A DNA stretch of 64,000 bases from positions 222,535-286,534 of the forward strand of contig NZ_JAUSPQ010000004.1 in NCBI RefSeq assembly GCF_030655665.1, written 5' to 3'. A program made the position numbers and the translations under genes. Below, one piece after another: positions 34,084 through 43,500 of this stretch (the first letter of the stretch is position 1; each line of letters starts with the position of its first letter). Origin of the DNA: Methanocorpusculum sp. GTDB taxonomy: Archaea; Halobacteriota; Methanomicrobia; Methanomicrobiales; Methanocorpusculaceae. The notes below the pieces were generated by a model, which ran no database searches, had not been told where the DNA came from, and saw only the letters and a program-made list of their open reading frames with translations.

Positions 34084-34671
34084 ATGAGAATCGAAAAAAC
34101 CATCACGTATTTTAACGAACCAGGGAGGGAAAACACCCCGGACTGTGCAGAAATAGCAGTACAGCGTGCAAAGGAACTCGGGCTTTCAACTATCGTTGTT
34201 GCAAGTTCCGGAGGATACACGGCAAAGACCTTTTTCGAGGCGATGAAGGGGACTGACCTCCGTCTCGTGGTCGTGGCACATGCGGTAGGATTTTCCAAAC
34301 CCGGCGTCTGGGAGTTTGATCCAAAACTCGCAGAAGAACTGCGGTCTGCGGGCGTCGTGATCATCTGCGGCACGCATGCCCTTTCCGGACTGGAACGGGC
34401 GATCTCCAGAAATCCGAAACTCGGGGGAAGCAGCAGGACCGAGGCAATTGCCGAAGCATTCAGACGGACCGTCGCAATCGGAATGAAGGTCGCAGTCGAG
34501 TGTGTTCTGATCGCAGCAGACCAGGGAGCGATTCCCATTTCTGATGAGGTCGTCGCGGTCGGAGGGACTGCGGAAGGAGCTGACACGGTGGTCGTGATCA
34601 GACCTGCCCACACGGCAGCCTTCTTCGATCTGCAGGTCAGGGAATTTGTTGCGATGCCAAGGAACCGCTGA
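34084..34671 (+). CDS. Pyruvate kinase alpha/beta-domain protein (stand-alone)
   Basis: 195 residues. It resembles the C-terminal regulatory alpha/beta domain of pyruvate kinase, without the catalytic barrel. Seen: TPDCAEIAVQRAKELGLSTI, VVASSGGYTAKTFFEAM (the PK C-terminal core), VVVAHAVGFSKPGVWEF and a final ADTVVVIRPAHT. Such stand-alone domains are common in methanogens. Function unknown; a small-molecule binding or transferase role is possible. Spacing to acyP is 3 bp, and the next gene begins 1 bp after the stop. Confidence 0.82.
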   Translation: MRIEKTITYFNEPGRENTPDCAEIAVQRAKELGLSTIVVASSGGYTAKTFFEAMKGTDLRLVVVAHAVGFSKPGVWEFDPKLAEELRSAGVVIICGTHALSGLERAISRNPKLGGSSRTEAIAEAFRRTVAIGMKVAVECVLIAADQGAIPISDEVVAVGGTAEGADTVVVIRPAHTAAFFDLQVREFVAMPRNR

Positions 34672-34672
34672 G

Positions 34673-35518
34673 ATGGCACTCAAATCATTATCCGAAGCAC
34701 TTGGTCTGCTCGTAAAAAAGCCGATCGTCTGGATGCCGGGACTTTTTGCCGCATTTGCCATAATGTTTACGTATTATATGTACACGCTCTTTGGAGTGAC
34801 GGCGGCACTTGCATGCGGCATTGCCCTTCTCGTGATCTTCCCGGCATTTCTTGCAGGCACCTACGGGGTCATCATCGGGGATAAAGCAGCCTCCTCCGAC
34901 TTCAGAAAATATGCTGCATACGGCTATTTCAGATGTCTGATCCCGAACATCGTTGTGTTCCTGATCGGATATGTGCTTTCCAATACGCTGACGTATTTCC
35001 TGCTGATGTTAGGTATTTCCGTGGATGTGGCGTTCTATTTCAGCATATTCCTGATCATCCCGCTGATTTTCTTCTTTTACTTCGCAGATATTACCGCGAT
35101 GGTCAACAACCTTGCGGCATTCCGGGCAATAAAAGACAGCGCACTCCGCGTAACCACAGGTTCGATTTCGGTCACGGCATTCTATCTTTTCAACGTCGCA
35201 CTCTTTTTTGCGGCTTCGTTTATCTTTTCCGCAGTATGGTCACTCCTCGCAATCGACGCACTCACACCGATCTCACAGATGACCGAGGCGGAGATCTTGT
35301 CATTATCCCAGACGGAACTCCTTGCACTGTTTACCGCGCCGGAGATCATTTCATCCGGATGCCTCGCCCTTGCCTTCTGTGCCAGTATATTTGTGCCGAT
35401 CTTTGTATCCTACAAAGCGTGTTTCTTTAAACGCATCCTTCTCAAACTTCCCGCTCAGCCGTCACAGGAAAGTCAGCAGGGAACATATGACGAGAAGGGA
35501 CGCTGGTACAAATATTAA
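34673..35518 (+). CDS. Multi-pass membrane protein, unknown function
   Basis: 281 residues from ATG 34673, immediately after the previous stop (TGAGATGG). Six or so hydrophobic segments (about 20-65, 80-120, 150-175, 200-230, 245-265) and a short hydrophilic tail. It resembles the DUF4013/DUF7847-type archaeal integral membrane proteins in layout, but I cannot place it firmly. Third gene of the acyP unit. Confidence 0.72.
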   Translation: MALKSLSEALGLLVKKPIVWMPGLFAAFAIMFTYYMYTLFGVTAALACGIALLVIFPAFLAGTYGVIIGDKAASSDFRKYAAYGYFRCLIPNIVVFLIGYVLSNTLTYFLLMLGISVDVAFYFSIFLIIPLIFFFYFADITAMVNNLAAFRAIKDSALRVTTGSISVTAFYLFNVALFFAASFIFSAVWSLLAIDALTPISQMTEAEILSLSQTELLALFTAPEIISSGCLALAFCASIFVPIFVSYKACFFKRILLKLPAQPSQESQQGTYDEKGRWYKY

Positions 35519-35707
35519 TATTCATAATCCCTTTTTTGTGCGCGTTTTCCTTTCTATTTGATCTCCGTCCGGTTTGAATTCATGGTGCCATGCTAACACG
35601 TAACATACAAATACCACGCTCAAAGCCCGAAATAAAAATCCCGGCAATTATAGAGTATTTTTAGAAATGCATCAAGAATATTGGTTTGAATCAGAAATGA
35701 CACGATA

Positions 35708-35790
35708 TGTTTTATATATGAGAATCCAAACATTAATTGTCACAACGCAGTTGAACTCCTAAGTTCCGTGCGATTGGCAGGAAACAAACC
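35708..35790 (+). promoter_or_regulatory. gdhA promoter and leader
   Basis: TATA box TTTTATATATG at 35710-35720. With a start near 35745, the leader would be about 45 nt. GGCAGGAAACAAACC directly before the ATG carries only a weak Shine-Dalgarno (AGGA). The preceding 35519-35707 hold no gene or repeat that I recognise. Confidence 0.55.
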
Positions 35791-37041
35791 ATGTCGAAGG
35801 TAAACCCGTTTGAAATGGCCCAACATCAGCTTATGGATTGCGCAAAAATCCTCAAGCTCGATCAGGGCGTTGTTGATATCCTCATGCAACCGCAGAGACA
35901 GATTCAGGTATCTATCCCCGTCAAGATGGACGACGGCACCACCAGGGTTTTCCAGGGATTCCGTGTGCAGTACAACAATGCACTCGGCCCCTATAAGGGA
36001 GGAATCCGGTATCACCCTGAAGAGACTATCGACACAGTCCGTGCTCTTTCAGCATGGATGACGTGGAAGTGTGCAGTGCTGGACCTCCCGCTCGGTGGAG
36101 GAAAAGGCGGTATCATCTGCAACCCCAAGGAGATGTCTAAGGGTGAACTTGAACGTATGAGCCGCGGATATATCCGTGCGATCTGGAAGAACATCGGTCC
36201 CGACACTGATGTCCCGGCGCCTGATGTATACACTGATGGTCAGATCATGGCATGGATGATGGACGAGTACTCTGTCATCCACGGAAAGAACCAGTTTGGT
36301 CTCCTGACAGGCAAACCGCTGGTCATCGGCGGTTCCCTCGGACGTGGTGATTCAACTGCAAAAGGTGGATTATTCACACTCCGTGAAGCAGCAAAAGAGT
36401 TCAACATTGATCTGAAGAAGGCAACTGTCGCAGTTCTCGGATTCGGAAATGCAGGTTCCTTTGCAGCAACGCTCATCCAGGAGATGTTCGGCTCCAAAGT
36501 TGTCGCAGTAACCGACTCGAAAGGCGGTATCTACGATCCAAAAGGACTTGACATCAACGCAGTCGCTGCCCACAAGTTACAGACCAAATCAGTCGTCGGC
36601 TACAAAGGTCTCAAGACCCTTACCAACGACGAAGTTATGGGACTTCCAGTCGACGTCATTGTCGCCGCAGCACCCGATGAGGGAGCAATCAACGAGAAGG
36701 TCGCACCAACCGTCAAGGCAACGGTCATCTGTGAACTCGCAAACGGCCCAACCACTCCAGAAGGAGATGCGATCCTCTACAAGAACGGCGTTCATGTTAT
36801 CCCCGACTTCCTGTGTAATGCAGGCGGTGTAACGGTCTCATACTACGAAATGGTCCAGAATATGTATATGCACTACTGGACTCTCGATGATGTATATGCA
36901 AAACTCGATGCAGCTATGACCAAGTCCTATCACGCAGTCCTGGCAGCATCCAAACAATACAAGATCAACATGCGTCAGGCAGCATACGTTGTTGCAGTCT
37001 CACGTGTAGTTGAAGGTATGAAAGTCCGCGGCTGGGTCTAA
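35791..37041 (+). CDS. gdhA: Glutamate dehydrogenase (Glu/Leu/Phe/Val family)
   Basis: 416 residues. Reversible amination of 2-oxoglutarate, cytoplasmic hexamer. Seen: GPYKGGIRYHP (substrate lysine), DLPLGGGKGGI (catalytic Lys about residue 105), the APDVYTDGQIMAWMMDEY segment and Rossmann site VLGFGNAGSFAA (about 215-226). Codons are strongly biased to host-preferred ones, consistent with high expression, as is the strong TATA box. It is flanked on both sides by non-operon gaps, so it is monocistronic. Confidence 0.96.
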   Translation: MSKVNPFEMAQHQLMDCAKILKLDQGVVDILMQPQRQIQVSIPVKMDDGTTRVFQGFRVQYNNALGPYKGGIRYHPEETIDTVRALSAWMTWKCAVLDLPLGGGKGGIICNPKEMSKGELERMSRGYIRAIWKNIGPDTDVPAPDVYTDGQIMAWMMDEYSVIHGKNQFGLLTGKPLVIGGSLGRGDSTAKGGLFTLREAAKEFNIDLKKATVAVLGFGNAGSFAATLIQEMFGSKVVAVTDSKGGIYDPKGLDINAVAAHKLQTKSVVGYKGLKTLTNDEVMGLPVDVIVAAAPDEGAINEKVAPTVKATVICELANGPTTPEGDAILYKNGVHVIPDFLCNAGGVTVSYYEMVQNMYMHYWTLDDVYAKLDAAMTKSYHAVLAASKQYKINMRQAAYVVAVSRVVEGMKVRGWV

Positions 37042-37065
37042 GACCCCGCCCGGTAATTACCTTCA

Positions 37066-37086
37066 CTATTTTTTTATTATTTTCAT
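37066..37086 (+). terminator. T-rich terminator after gdhA
   Basis: CTATTTTTTTATTATTTTC, about 25 bp after the gdhA stop and without a strong hairpin, is the T-tract type of signal used for archaeal termination. Confidence 0.45.
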
Positions 37087-37158
37087 CCGGAAAAACCGCA
37101 AGCAGATTCATCTGTCTGCGAAAATCAAAAATCCGGTAAAAAAAAAGTATAGGAAATA

Positions 37159-38049
37159 TTATTGGTTTATCTGTTCGTTTACTTTTTTCAGTTCATCCAG
37201 TGATGCGTCCGGATGTTTTTTGAGATAGGCGGCAACTTCCGGTTTATGGAGAAGCAGACAGTTGGTACATGCCCAGACTTTTTGACCGCTTGAGGAGCTG
37301 TCGATCCATTCACCAAGGGATTCATCATGACATGGATAGAAGGGGCAGTAACAAAAATCACAGGACTGACCCGGGAAGTGACAGGGATAATAGGGACATC
37401 CCTCTTTTTTCCATTCAAACCAGCCGTGATCGTTATATCTGGAGTAAATGAAGTAGGTAGGCTCGGTCACTTTGACCGTGTCTTCATGCCGTCTGACTGC
37501 TTCCATGACCCCGTGCAGGACCGCGGCATAGATCCGTTTTCCCGGCTCGGTATAGGTTCCTGCATACGTATGTTTGATATCGCCTTCGGAGGCGATTATT
37601 ACCGCATCAGAGGTTGTACCGGTAAAATCCCTGCCCAAAAGCCGCAGTGCATGGGCTTTTGCTTCGGTCGCAGTGATAATGGTTTCAAGAAGAGCAGCAT
37701 CGGAAAATCTCTCGTTTGAGGTGACGATGATATTGATGGTGTGCGGCTTGGTCGGATCCGGATTCGGATTGGAGACACCTGCCGTAACGAATACTGAGAT
37801 ATAATCATACTGAAGGATGCAGAGATCCTTCATGGAAACCGCGGTGAGAAGGCCGAACGCATCATCTGCATACGTTGCATCGGCAAGGAGCCCGCGAATG
37901 AATACTACAGGGTCGTTGTGATCAAAATCCTTCTCAACGGTGTGATTGAGAAGCGTGGAAACCTGCCGGAGTCCGCCGTCAACGCCAGTACTGACCGCAT
38001 GGAAGCTGCCCCTGACGTACAGGGTATTTCTGGTGTAATGATACCGCAT
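37159..38049 (-). CDS. cbiZ: Adenosylcobinamide amidohydrolase CbiZ with C-terminal Cys-rich domain
   Basis: 296 residues. CbiZ cuts adenosylcobinamide to adenosylcobyric acid so that archaea can salvage external cobinamides. Seen: NTLYVRGSFHAVSTGVDGG (residues 8-26), DAFGLLTAVSM, and GTTSDAVIIAS toward the middle, all CbiZ. From about residue 215 comes a separate Cys-rich module: CPYYPCHFPG, CDFCYCPFYPC, WACTNC, with nine or so Cys, similar to the small Cys-rich domain (PF04071 type) that also occurs fused or adjacent to CbiZ in other methanogens. That part probably binds a metal. Confidence 0.9.
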   Translation of the reverse strand: MRYHYTRNTLYVRGSFHAVSTGVDGGLRQVSTLLNHTVEKDFDHNDPVVFIRGLLADATYADDAFGLLTAVSMKDLCILQYDYISVFVTAGVSNPNPDPTKPHTINIIVTSNERFSDAALLETIITATEAKAHALRLLGRDFTGTTSDAVIIASEGDIKHTYAGTYTEPGKRIYAAVLHGVMEAVRRHEDTVKVTEPTYFIYSRYNDHGWFEWKKEGCPYYPCHFPGQSCDFCYCPFYPCHDESLGEWIDSSSSGQKVWACTNCLLLHKPEVAAYLKKHPDASLDELKKVNEQINQ

Positions 38050-38271
38050 GGATTTGCTCTTATGTTATTTTGGCGGGAAAGTTATTTAGAGTGTAGGATA
38101 TCGTAAGGAAAGATGTGCATCTGGTCCGGGGGATCAGGGGCTTAACCCGGATAATATGGTTGGTTCAATCAAATGATATCCGTAATTCCCCGTGTTTTGG
38201 GGTTCTTCAAAAAAAGAGACGGAACGATAGGCAGGCACAAAAGAGCGTGCGTACCGTTTCAAAAAACGGGA

Positions 38272-38835
38272 TCACTCCACGTTTTTCAGCATATTTTTAT
38301 CATAACGGGAGATGGTGGCGTTTTTCTGATTCTGATATTTTGCATCCGGTTTTTTATTGTATGGGCATTCGCAGCGTTTGGTCACGTAGAAGACGAGCTG
38401 GCCGATCGGCATGCCTGCATATACGCGGACGGGACGGCAGTTCGAGTTGCACATCTCAAGGGTGATGGTTCCGGAAAATCCTGCATCGATCCAGCCTCCG
38501 GTCTGATGGAGGGCGATGCCGAGGCGTGCCACACTGCTCTTTCCTTCGATGGAGGAGACGATGTTATCGGGCAGCGTCACGGTTTCCAAAGTTTCCGCAA
38601 GGACGAACTGTCCTGGCTGGATGTCAAAATAGGTTCCTTTTCGTTCTTGTGTATGGGTGTAAAGGGTCTCTTTTTGATAAGGGTCGATCACATCATCGCA
38701 TGGTTCATACCAGACAAAATGATTACCAAGGCGGATATCAAGGGAGTTGGGCTGAACAAGCGCCGGATCGAATGGATCGATGCCGATGTACCCCCTTTTG
38801 ATATGGTCTGCAATTTCCCAGTCTACCAGAATCAT
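38272..38835 (-). CDS. dcd: dCTP deaminase
   Basis: 187 residues. Makes dUTP from dCTP (or dUMP directly if bifunctional). Seen: [11 protein letters not shown] (residues 27-37), [14 protein letters not shown] (103-116), [17 protein letters not shown] (121-137) with the catalytic Glu. I cannot tell from sequence alone whether it is monofunctional or the DCD-DUT type. It lies 62 bp downstream of abce1 on the same strand, perhaps co-transcribed. Confidence 0.93.
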   Translation of the reverse strand: MILVDWEIADHIKRGYIGIDPFDPALVQPNSLDIRLGNHFVWYEPCDDVIDPYQKETLYTHTQERKGTYFDIQPGQFVLAETLETVTLPDNIVSSIEGKSSVARLGIALHQTGGWIDAGFSGTITLEMCNSNCRPVRVYAGMPIGQLVFYVTKRCECPYNKKPDAKYQNQKNATISRYDKNMLKNVE

Positions 38836-38896
38836 ACCTTACTATTCGTTGGATAAGATAAAATAATGTTCAGTCTGTGTGTCTGAAAAAAAAGGT

Positions 38897-40699
38897 TTAC
38901 TCTTCCGGACTTTTCTCAGCCGCAAGAGCAAACTCAGCAGCATTATAGTAATAATACTCCCCTGCCGCCTTCTGCTCCCGGTCGAGATAGGATCCCGGAT
39001 TATTGATCCGCGGCCGGCCCGTCTTGTCCCGGCGGAACGTGATACCCAGATTCGAAAGGAACATATTCATACCCTCCTTCATCTCAAACGGACCACAGGC
39101 AGAACCGGCAACCCCGGGCTCACCATCAAACACCAACAGGCGTTCACTGATCATATCGATCGAATACATATCATGATCGATCACCATGATTCCTGCCCCC
39201 TTATCCTCTGCCGCACGCTTGATGACCTTCGTCGTAACAAGCCGCTGCTCGACATCCAGATGCGCCGAAGGCTCATCAAGAATATAGAGATCCGCTTCAC
39301 GGGAAAGACACAGAGCGATCGCCACACGCTGAAGTTCTCCGCCCGAAAGGTTTTTCACCTCGGACTGGAGAATCGGCATAAGGCCAAGCGGTTCCAGGAT
39401 CTCGTGTTGATAATACGACGTATCGAACCGCCGGGTCGCCGCACGAAGCGTAAACTCCACTGTGTCGGATGAATCGGCAGTCACATACTGCGGTTTGTAG
39501 GAAACACGAACCGTATCGAACTTCTTCCCGCCGTCCGGCGTCTCCACCCCGGCAAGCAACTTCGCAAACGTTGACTTCCCGATACCGTTCGCTCCGACGA
39601 TACCAAGAACCTCGCCGCGGCGGACTTCTCCGCCCTCGACCGTGAGTTTGAATCCCGGGAACGACTTCGTCATCTTTGGAATCGTCATCAGGGTCTCGCG
39701 GTCGACATCACTCTCATGACTCCGCGTCTCGAACAGGACCGGATAATCACGGATACGGACGTTCTCCTCGGCGACAAAGCCTTCGAGATACTGATTCACA
39801 CCGATACGGACACCTTTCGGCCGGGAAATGATACCAAACGCCGAGGGTTTTCCATACCCAATGTGGACCGTTTCGGCGACCATGTCGAGGATCGCGATAT
39901 CATGCTCGACCAGGATAACCGGATGCTCGGCTGCGAGTTCCCGGATCAGGCGGGCCGCGATCATTCTCTGATAGATATCCAGGAACGGCGTTACTTCATC
40001 AAGGAAGTAAAAGTTGGCCTTCTTTGATAGAGCCACGGTCAAAGCGACCCGCTGAAGTTCTCCGCCCGAAAGATACGAGAGATCTTTATCGAGGATCTTA
40101 TCGAGAGCTAGTTCCTTTGCGTAATAGTCAAGCTTCTTCCGCTCATCATTCTGCTCCAGAAGGGAGCGGACCGTGCCCTTGAAAGCTTTCGGGATGAAGT
40201 CGATATATTGGGGTTTGATGGAGGCCTTGATCGTTTTCGAGGCGACCTGTTTGAGATAATCCAGGAGTTCGGTCCCTGCATAATGCTTCAGGATCTCCGC
40301 CCACTCGACCTCGTGATCGAAGATACCGAGATTCGGTCGAAGCTGCCCGGAAAGAATCTTGACCGCAGTTGATTTTCCAATACCGTTTGGACCGAGAAGA
40401 CCGGTGACTTTTCCCGCCACAGGTTGGGGAAGTCCGTAGAGGACGAAGGCGTTCGGCCCATAACGGGTCACCGGGGTATCGAGTTCTTCCGGGAGCTGGA
40501 TGATATCCAGAGCCTCGAACGGACATTTTTTGACGCAGATACCGCAGCCTACGCAAAGCTCTTCGGAGATCTCTGCTCGGCCGCTCTCTCCTATAATGAT
40601 GGTCTCATCACCAGTACGGACCCGGGGGCAGTACGCGATGCACTCTTTGCCGCATTTTTTGGCATGGCATCGATCTTTATGAACGATGGCTAATCTCAT
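38897..40699 (-). CDS. abce1: Ribosome recycling factor ABCE1 (Rli1)
   Basis: 600 residues. Splits 70S post-termination or rescued ribosomes with aRF1 or Pelota. Seen: N-terminal Fe-S domain with eight Cys (C11, C16, C20, C24, C49, C52, C55, C59); first ABC (GPNGIGKST, LSGGELQRVAL, LDEVTPFLD); second ABC (GANGIGKST, LSGGELQRVAI, LDEPSAHLD). The first Walker B/D-loop reads DEVTPFLD instead of the usual DEPSSYLD, a departure near the D-loop. The start overlaps the neighbouring stop context (1 bp apart) of the Fe-S/EMC6-like gene, so they are co-transcribed. Confidence 0.96.
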   Translation of the reverse strand: MRLAIVHKDRCHAKKCGKECIAYCPRVRTGDETIIIGESGRAEISEELCVGCGICVKKCPFEALDIIQLPEELDTPVTRYGPNAFVLYGLPQPVAGKVTGLLGPNGIGKSTAVKILSGQLRPNLGIFDHEVEWAEILKHYAGTELLDYLKQVASKTIKASIKPQYIDFIPKAFKGTVRSLLEQNDERKKLDYYAKELALDKILDKDLSYLSGGELQRVALTVALSKKANFYFLDEVTPFLDIYQRMIAARLIRELAAEHPVILVEHDIAILDMVAETVHIGYGKPSAFGIISRPKGVRIGVNQYLEGFVAEENVRIRDYPVLFETRSHESDVDRETLMTIPKMTKSFPGFKLTVEGGEVRRGEVLGIVGANGIGKSTFAKLLAGVETPDGGKKFDTVRVSYKPQYVTADSSDTVEFTLRAATRRFDTSYYQHEILEPLGLMPILQSEVKNLSGGELQRVAIALCLSREADLYILDEPSAHLDVEQRLVTTKVIKRAAEDKGAGIMVIDHDMYSIDMISERLLVFDGEPGVAGSACGPFEMKEGMNMFLSNLGITFRRDKTGRPRINNPGSYLDREQKAAGEYYYYNAAEFALAAEKSPEE

Positions 40700-41368
40700 T
40701 TATGCGGAGAGGAGGGAGGTCGAAAGCATGAGTGTCCAGGAGAGATACCAGGTGGCAAAGGTCAGGAATGCCTGATAGAACCAGTCCTTCTTACCGAGTT
40801 TGGACGTGTCGATCTTGATAACCATGAAGAGGGACTTCTGAAGAACGATGGCAACAAGTAATACCAGGATACCAACGATCGGATTTGCCTGTACACCGGC
40901 TAGTCCTGCCTCGATCATCGATGTGTTGATCGGGTTTGGCGTGCCTGCCAGATAGTAGGAGACAAGACCTGCGACCATACCAAGACCGCAGGCAATCGCG
41001 GTTCGGATAACGCGCTCGGCGTGTCGGGCCTTCTTATTAGCAACCTTCTCTTCTGGAGTCTCTTTTCGTTTTGTCGGAGCGGTCTGTTTGGTGACTTCTT
41101 CGGTCTTTTCCTCGATCTCGTCGATCTTTTCGTCGATCTCGACATCGAGAGGTTTTCTGTCAGGTCTTGTGACCATCTCGATAGCCTTCTCAGGACAGAT
41201 CTTCACACATTTCCCGCATCCGTTGCATAACTCCTCAACGACCGTGGCTTTCTTATTCCGTCCAATGAAAATAACCGGCTGATCTTTGCGTGACGCCGGG
41301 CAAAATTTCACGCAGCGGTTGCACATCGCCGTGTTGCATTTTTCTTTTTTAATATAGGCTACCTGCAT
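40700..41368 (-). CDS. Fe-S domain fused to an EMC6-like three-helix membrane domain
   Basis: 222 residues. The N-terminus has eight Cys (C11, C16, C19, C23, C48, C51, C54, C58) in nearly the spacing of the ABCE1 Fe-S domain, and its text (EELCNGCGKCVKICPEKAIE) parallels ABCE1 (EELCVGCGICVKKCP). A charged linker follows (about 70-120), then three membrane helices (about 120-142, 163-186, 196-218). The last two, around LVLLVAIVLQKS and FLTFATWYLSWTLML, resemble archaeal EMC6 proteins. It is the upstream partner of abce1 in one transcript. EMC6 is a core of the ER membrane insertase; an archaeal insertase link is an inference. Confidence 0.75.
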   Translation of the reverse strand: MQVAYIKKEKCNTAMCNRCVKFCPASRKDQPVIFIGRNKKATVVEELCNGCGKCVKICPEKAIEMVTRPDRKPLDVEIDEKIDEIEEKTEEVTKQTAPTKRKETPEEKVANKKARHAERVIRTAIACGLGMVAGLVSYYLAGTPNPINTSMIEAGLAGVQANPIVGILVLLVAIVLQKSLFMVIKIDTSKLGKKDWFYQAFLTFATWYLSWTLMLSTSLLSA

Positions 41369-41571
41369 TATGGATATCTCCGCGATTTTTCAGTCTGATT
41401 ATATTAGTACTCAGGTCTTATCTATGTTATCTGTTCTGTTCCGAAAAATCATCAGGCGCGCAGTGCCCCATGAAGTAGGATTTGCCGGGCCGCTGTTTGA
41501 AAAATCCGTGACAGGGGAAGCGGAAGCATGGTCGATTTATAGTTCTGCACGTCTTATCTAGTTAGTATAGA

Positions 41572-43500
41572 ATGGCGACAATATCTGGGATGAGCGGGGC
41601 AGATGTAAAAGCAATGACAGCGGAGCTTGCCGCGCTTTTACCTCTGTGGATCGGGAAAATATATCAGTATGACAATACCTCGTTTGGTTTCCGCTTAAAC
41701 GGGGAGGAGAAGGCACGTCATCTTCTCTATGTGGTACGAGGCGTTCGGGCGCATCTCGTATCCGAACTACCTCCGGCACCGAAAAATCCGTCCGGGTTTT
41801 CGATGTACCTCCGAAAATACATCGAGGGGGGAAAGGTCCTCGCAATCGAGCAGAAGGCGATTGAGAGGGTCCTCATCATCACGATCGGCAAAGGACCGTC
41901 CGAATACAAACTGATCATCGAACTTTTCGATGAAGGAAACCTCATCTTAACGGACGAGAAGTATACGATCATCAATGCCCTTGCCCAGAGAAGGTTCCGG
42001 GACAGGGAGATCGTCGGCGGCGCAGAATACTCGATGGATGCAGTCTGCCCGGAAAAGCTGACATTCGAGGAGTTCAAAGAAAAGATCACCGCAGATGAAG
42101 GCGAGATCGTGCGTGCCCTTGCAACAAAGATGCAGCTCGGCGGTATCCCATCCGAAGACATCTGTCAGATCGCCGGGGTGTCGAAATCGATGCCCTGTCA
42201 GTTCTCGACCGATATTCAGTTCCGTCCGGTCTATGAGGCAATGCGTGCATGGATCGCCCGGCTGACCGAAGGGCGCGATCCGGTCATCGATGCAAAAGGC
42301 GCATTCCCGTTCCCCTCACTCGCACGGGAACCCAAAGAGCATTTTACCACATTCTCCAAAGCGCTCGAAGCGTTTTATCCAAAATTTGTAGCCGAGAAGG
42401 TCATTGAACAGAAGATAAAACTCTCCAAAGAGGAGAGGATCAGAAAACAACAGGAAACTGCGATCATCACCTTCGACAAAAAGATTGCCGAGGCAACCGA
42501 GATATCGGAGATCATCTACTCGCATTACGGCGAGGTCCAGGAGACGATCGATGTATTCTCTGCCGCAAGTCAGAAGCTTTCCTGGCAGGAGATAGCCGCG
42601 GTCATCAAACAAAGTGATTCCCCCGCTGCAAAACGGATCATCTCGGTCAACCCGAAGGACGCATCCGTGATGATCGATCTGCAGGAGAAGCACAAAGTCA
42701 CTATCTTCGTACATGATAGTCTCGAGGCAAATGTCGGCAGGTACTTTGCGGTCGTGAAGAAGTTCCGTGCAAAGAAAGCCGGAGCGATCCGGGCAATGGA
42801 AGCGGGGATCGTTCACCCGGAGAAGAGAAAGGCGGCAGGACCCGGAAGACTGAAGCCGAAATGGTATCACCGATTCCGGTGGATGGAGACATCCGACGGC
42901 GTCCTTGTGATCGGCGGCCGCAATGCGGACCAGAACGAGGAGCTCGTCAAGAAGTATATGGAAGGGAAAGACACCTTCCTCCACGCGGATGTGTTCGGGG
43001 CGTCAGCGGTCATCGTCAAAGGAGCGACCGAACGCATGGATCAGGCAACACAGTTTGCCGCGTCCTACTCGCGTGCGTGGTCCGGCGGCGGAGCGTCCGC
43101 CGACGTGATCGCGGCAAATCCAAGTCAGGTGAGCAAGACGCCGGAATCCGGAGAGTATGTTGCTCACGGATCCTTCGTCATCAGAGGCGAGAGAAAGATC
43201 TACAAAGATGTCCCGCTCGAGATCTCGATCGGCATCCGGACCGAACCGGTCTTAGTGGTGATCGGCGGAACGCCTTCCGCGATCGAACCCCTGACATCAC
43301 ACGCGGTGCGTCTGGTCCCGGGGACATTTGAAGGAAACGATGTTGCGAAAAAGGTCCTTCGAAAACTCAAAGAGGCGATCCCGGAGAATGAACAGAAATC
43401 ACTCAAGGCGATCCTGAATACCGAAGGGGTCGCAGCGTTCGTGCCGCCGGGAGGATCTGATCTGAAATACGCTTCAGGCGGAGGAGAAGATCAGGAATGA
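41572..43500 (+). CDS. rqcH: RqcH/NEMF-type ribosome quality control protein (NFACT family)
   Basis: 642 residues. Binds the P-site tRNA on the obstructed large subunit and can direct C-terminal tailing. Seen: NFACT-N (SGADVKAMTAELAALLP; YLRKYIEGGKV; ELFDEGNLILTD), a helical hairpin middle with coiled-coil (about 270-400), and NFACT-R (KWYHRFRWMETSDGVLVIGG, about 430-450; KDTFLHADVFGAS). The usual DR motif before the IVEI strand reads ER here (E98, R99). ATG 41572 or 41590 could start it. It overlaps the Pelota start by 4 bp. Confidence 0.93.
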   Translation: MATISGMSGADVKAMTAELAALLPLWIGKIYQYDNTSFGFRLNGEEKARHLLYVVRGVRAHLVSELPPAPKNPSGFSMYLRKYIEGGKVLAIEQKAIERVLIITIGKGPSEYKLIIELFDEGNLILTDEKYTIINALAQRRFRDREIVGGAEYSMDAVCPEKLTFEEFKEKITADEGEIVRALATKMQLGGIPSEDICQIAGVSKSMPCQFSTDIQFRPVYEAMRAWIARLTEGRDPVIDAKGAFPFPSLAREPKEHFTTFSKALEAFYPKFVAEKVIEQKIKLSKEERIRKQQETAIITFDKKIAEATEISEIIYSHYGEVQETIDVFSAASQKLSWQEIAAVIKQSDSPAAKRIISVNPKDASVMIDLQEKHKVTIFVHDSLEANVGRYFAVVKKFRAKKAGAIRAMEAGIVHPEKRKAAGPGRLKPKWYHRFRWMETSDGVLVIGGRNADQNEELVKKYMEGKDTFLHADVFGASAVIVKGATERMDQATQFAASYSRAWSGGGASADVIAANPSQVSKTPESGEYVAHGSFVIRGERKIYKDVPLEISIGIRTEPVLVVIGGTPSAIEPLTSHAVRLVPGTFEGNDVAKKVLRKLKEAIPENEQKSLKAILNTEGVAAFVPPGGSDLKYASGGGEDQE

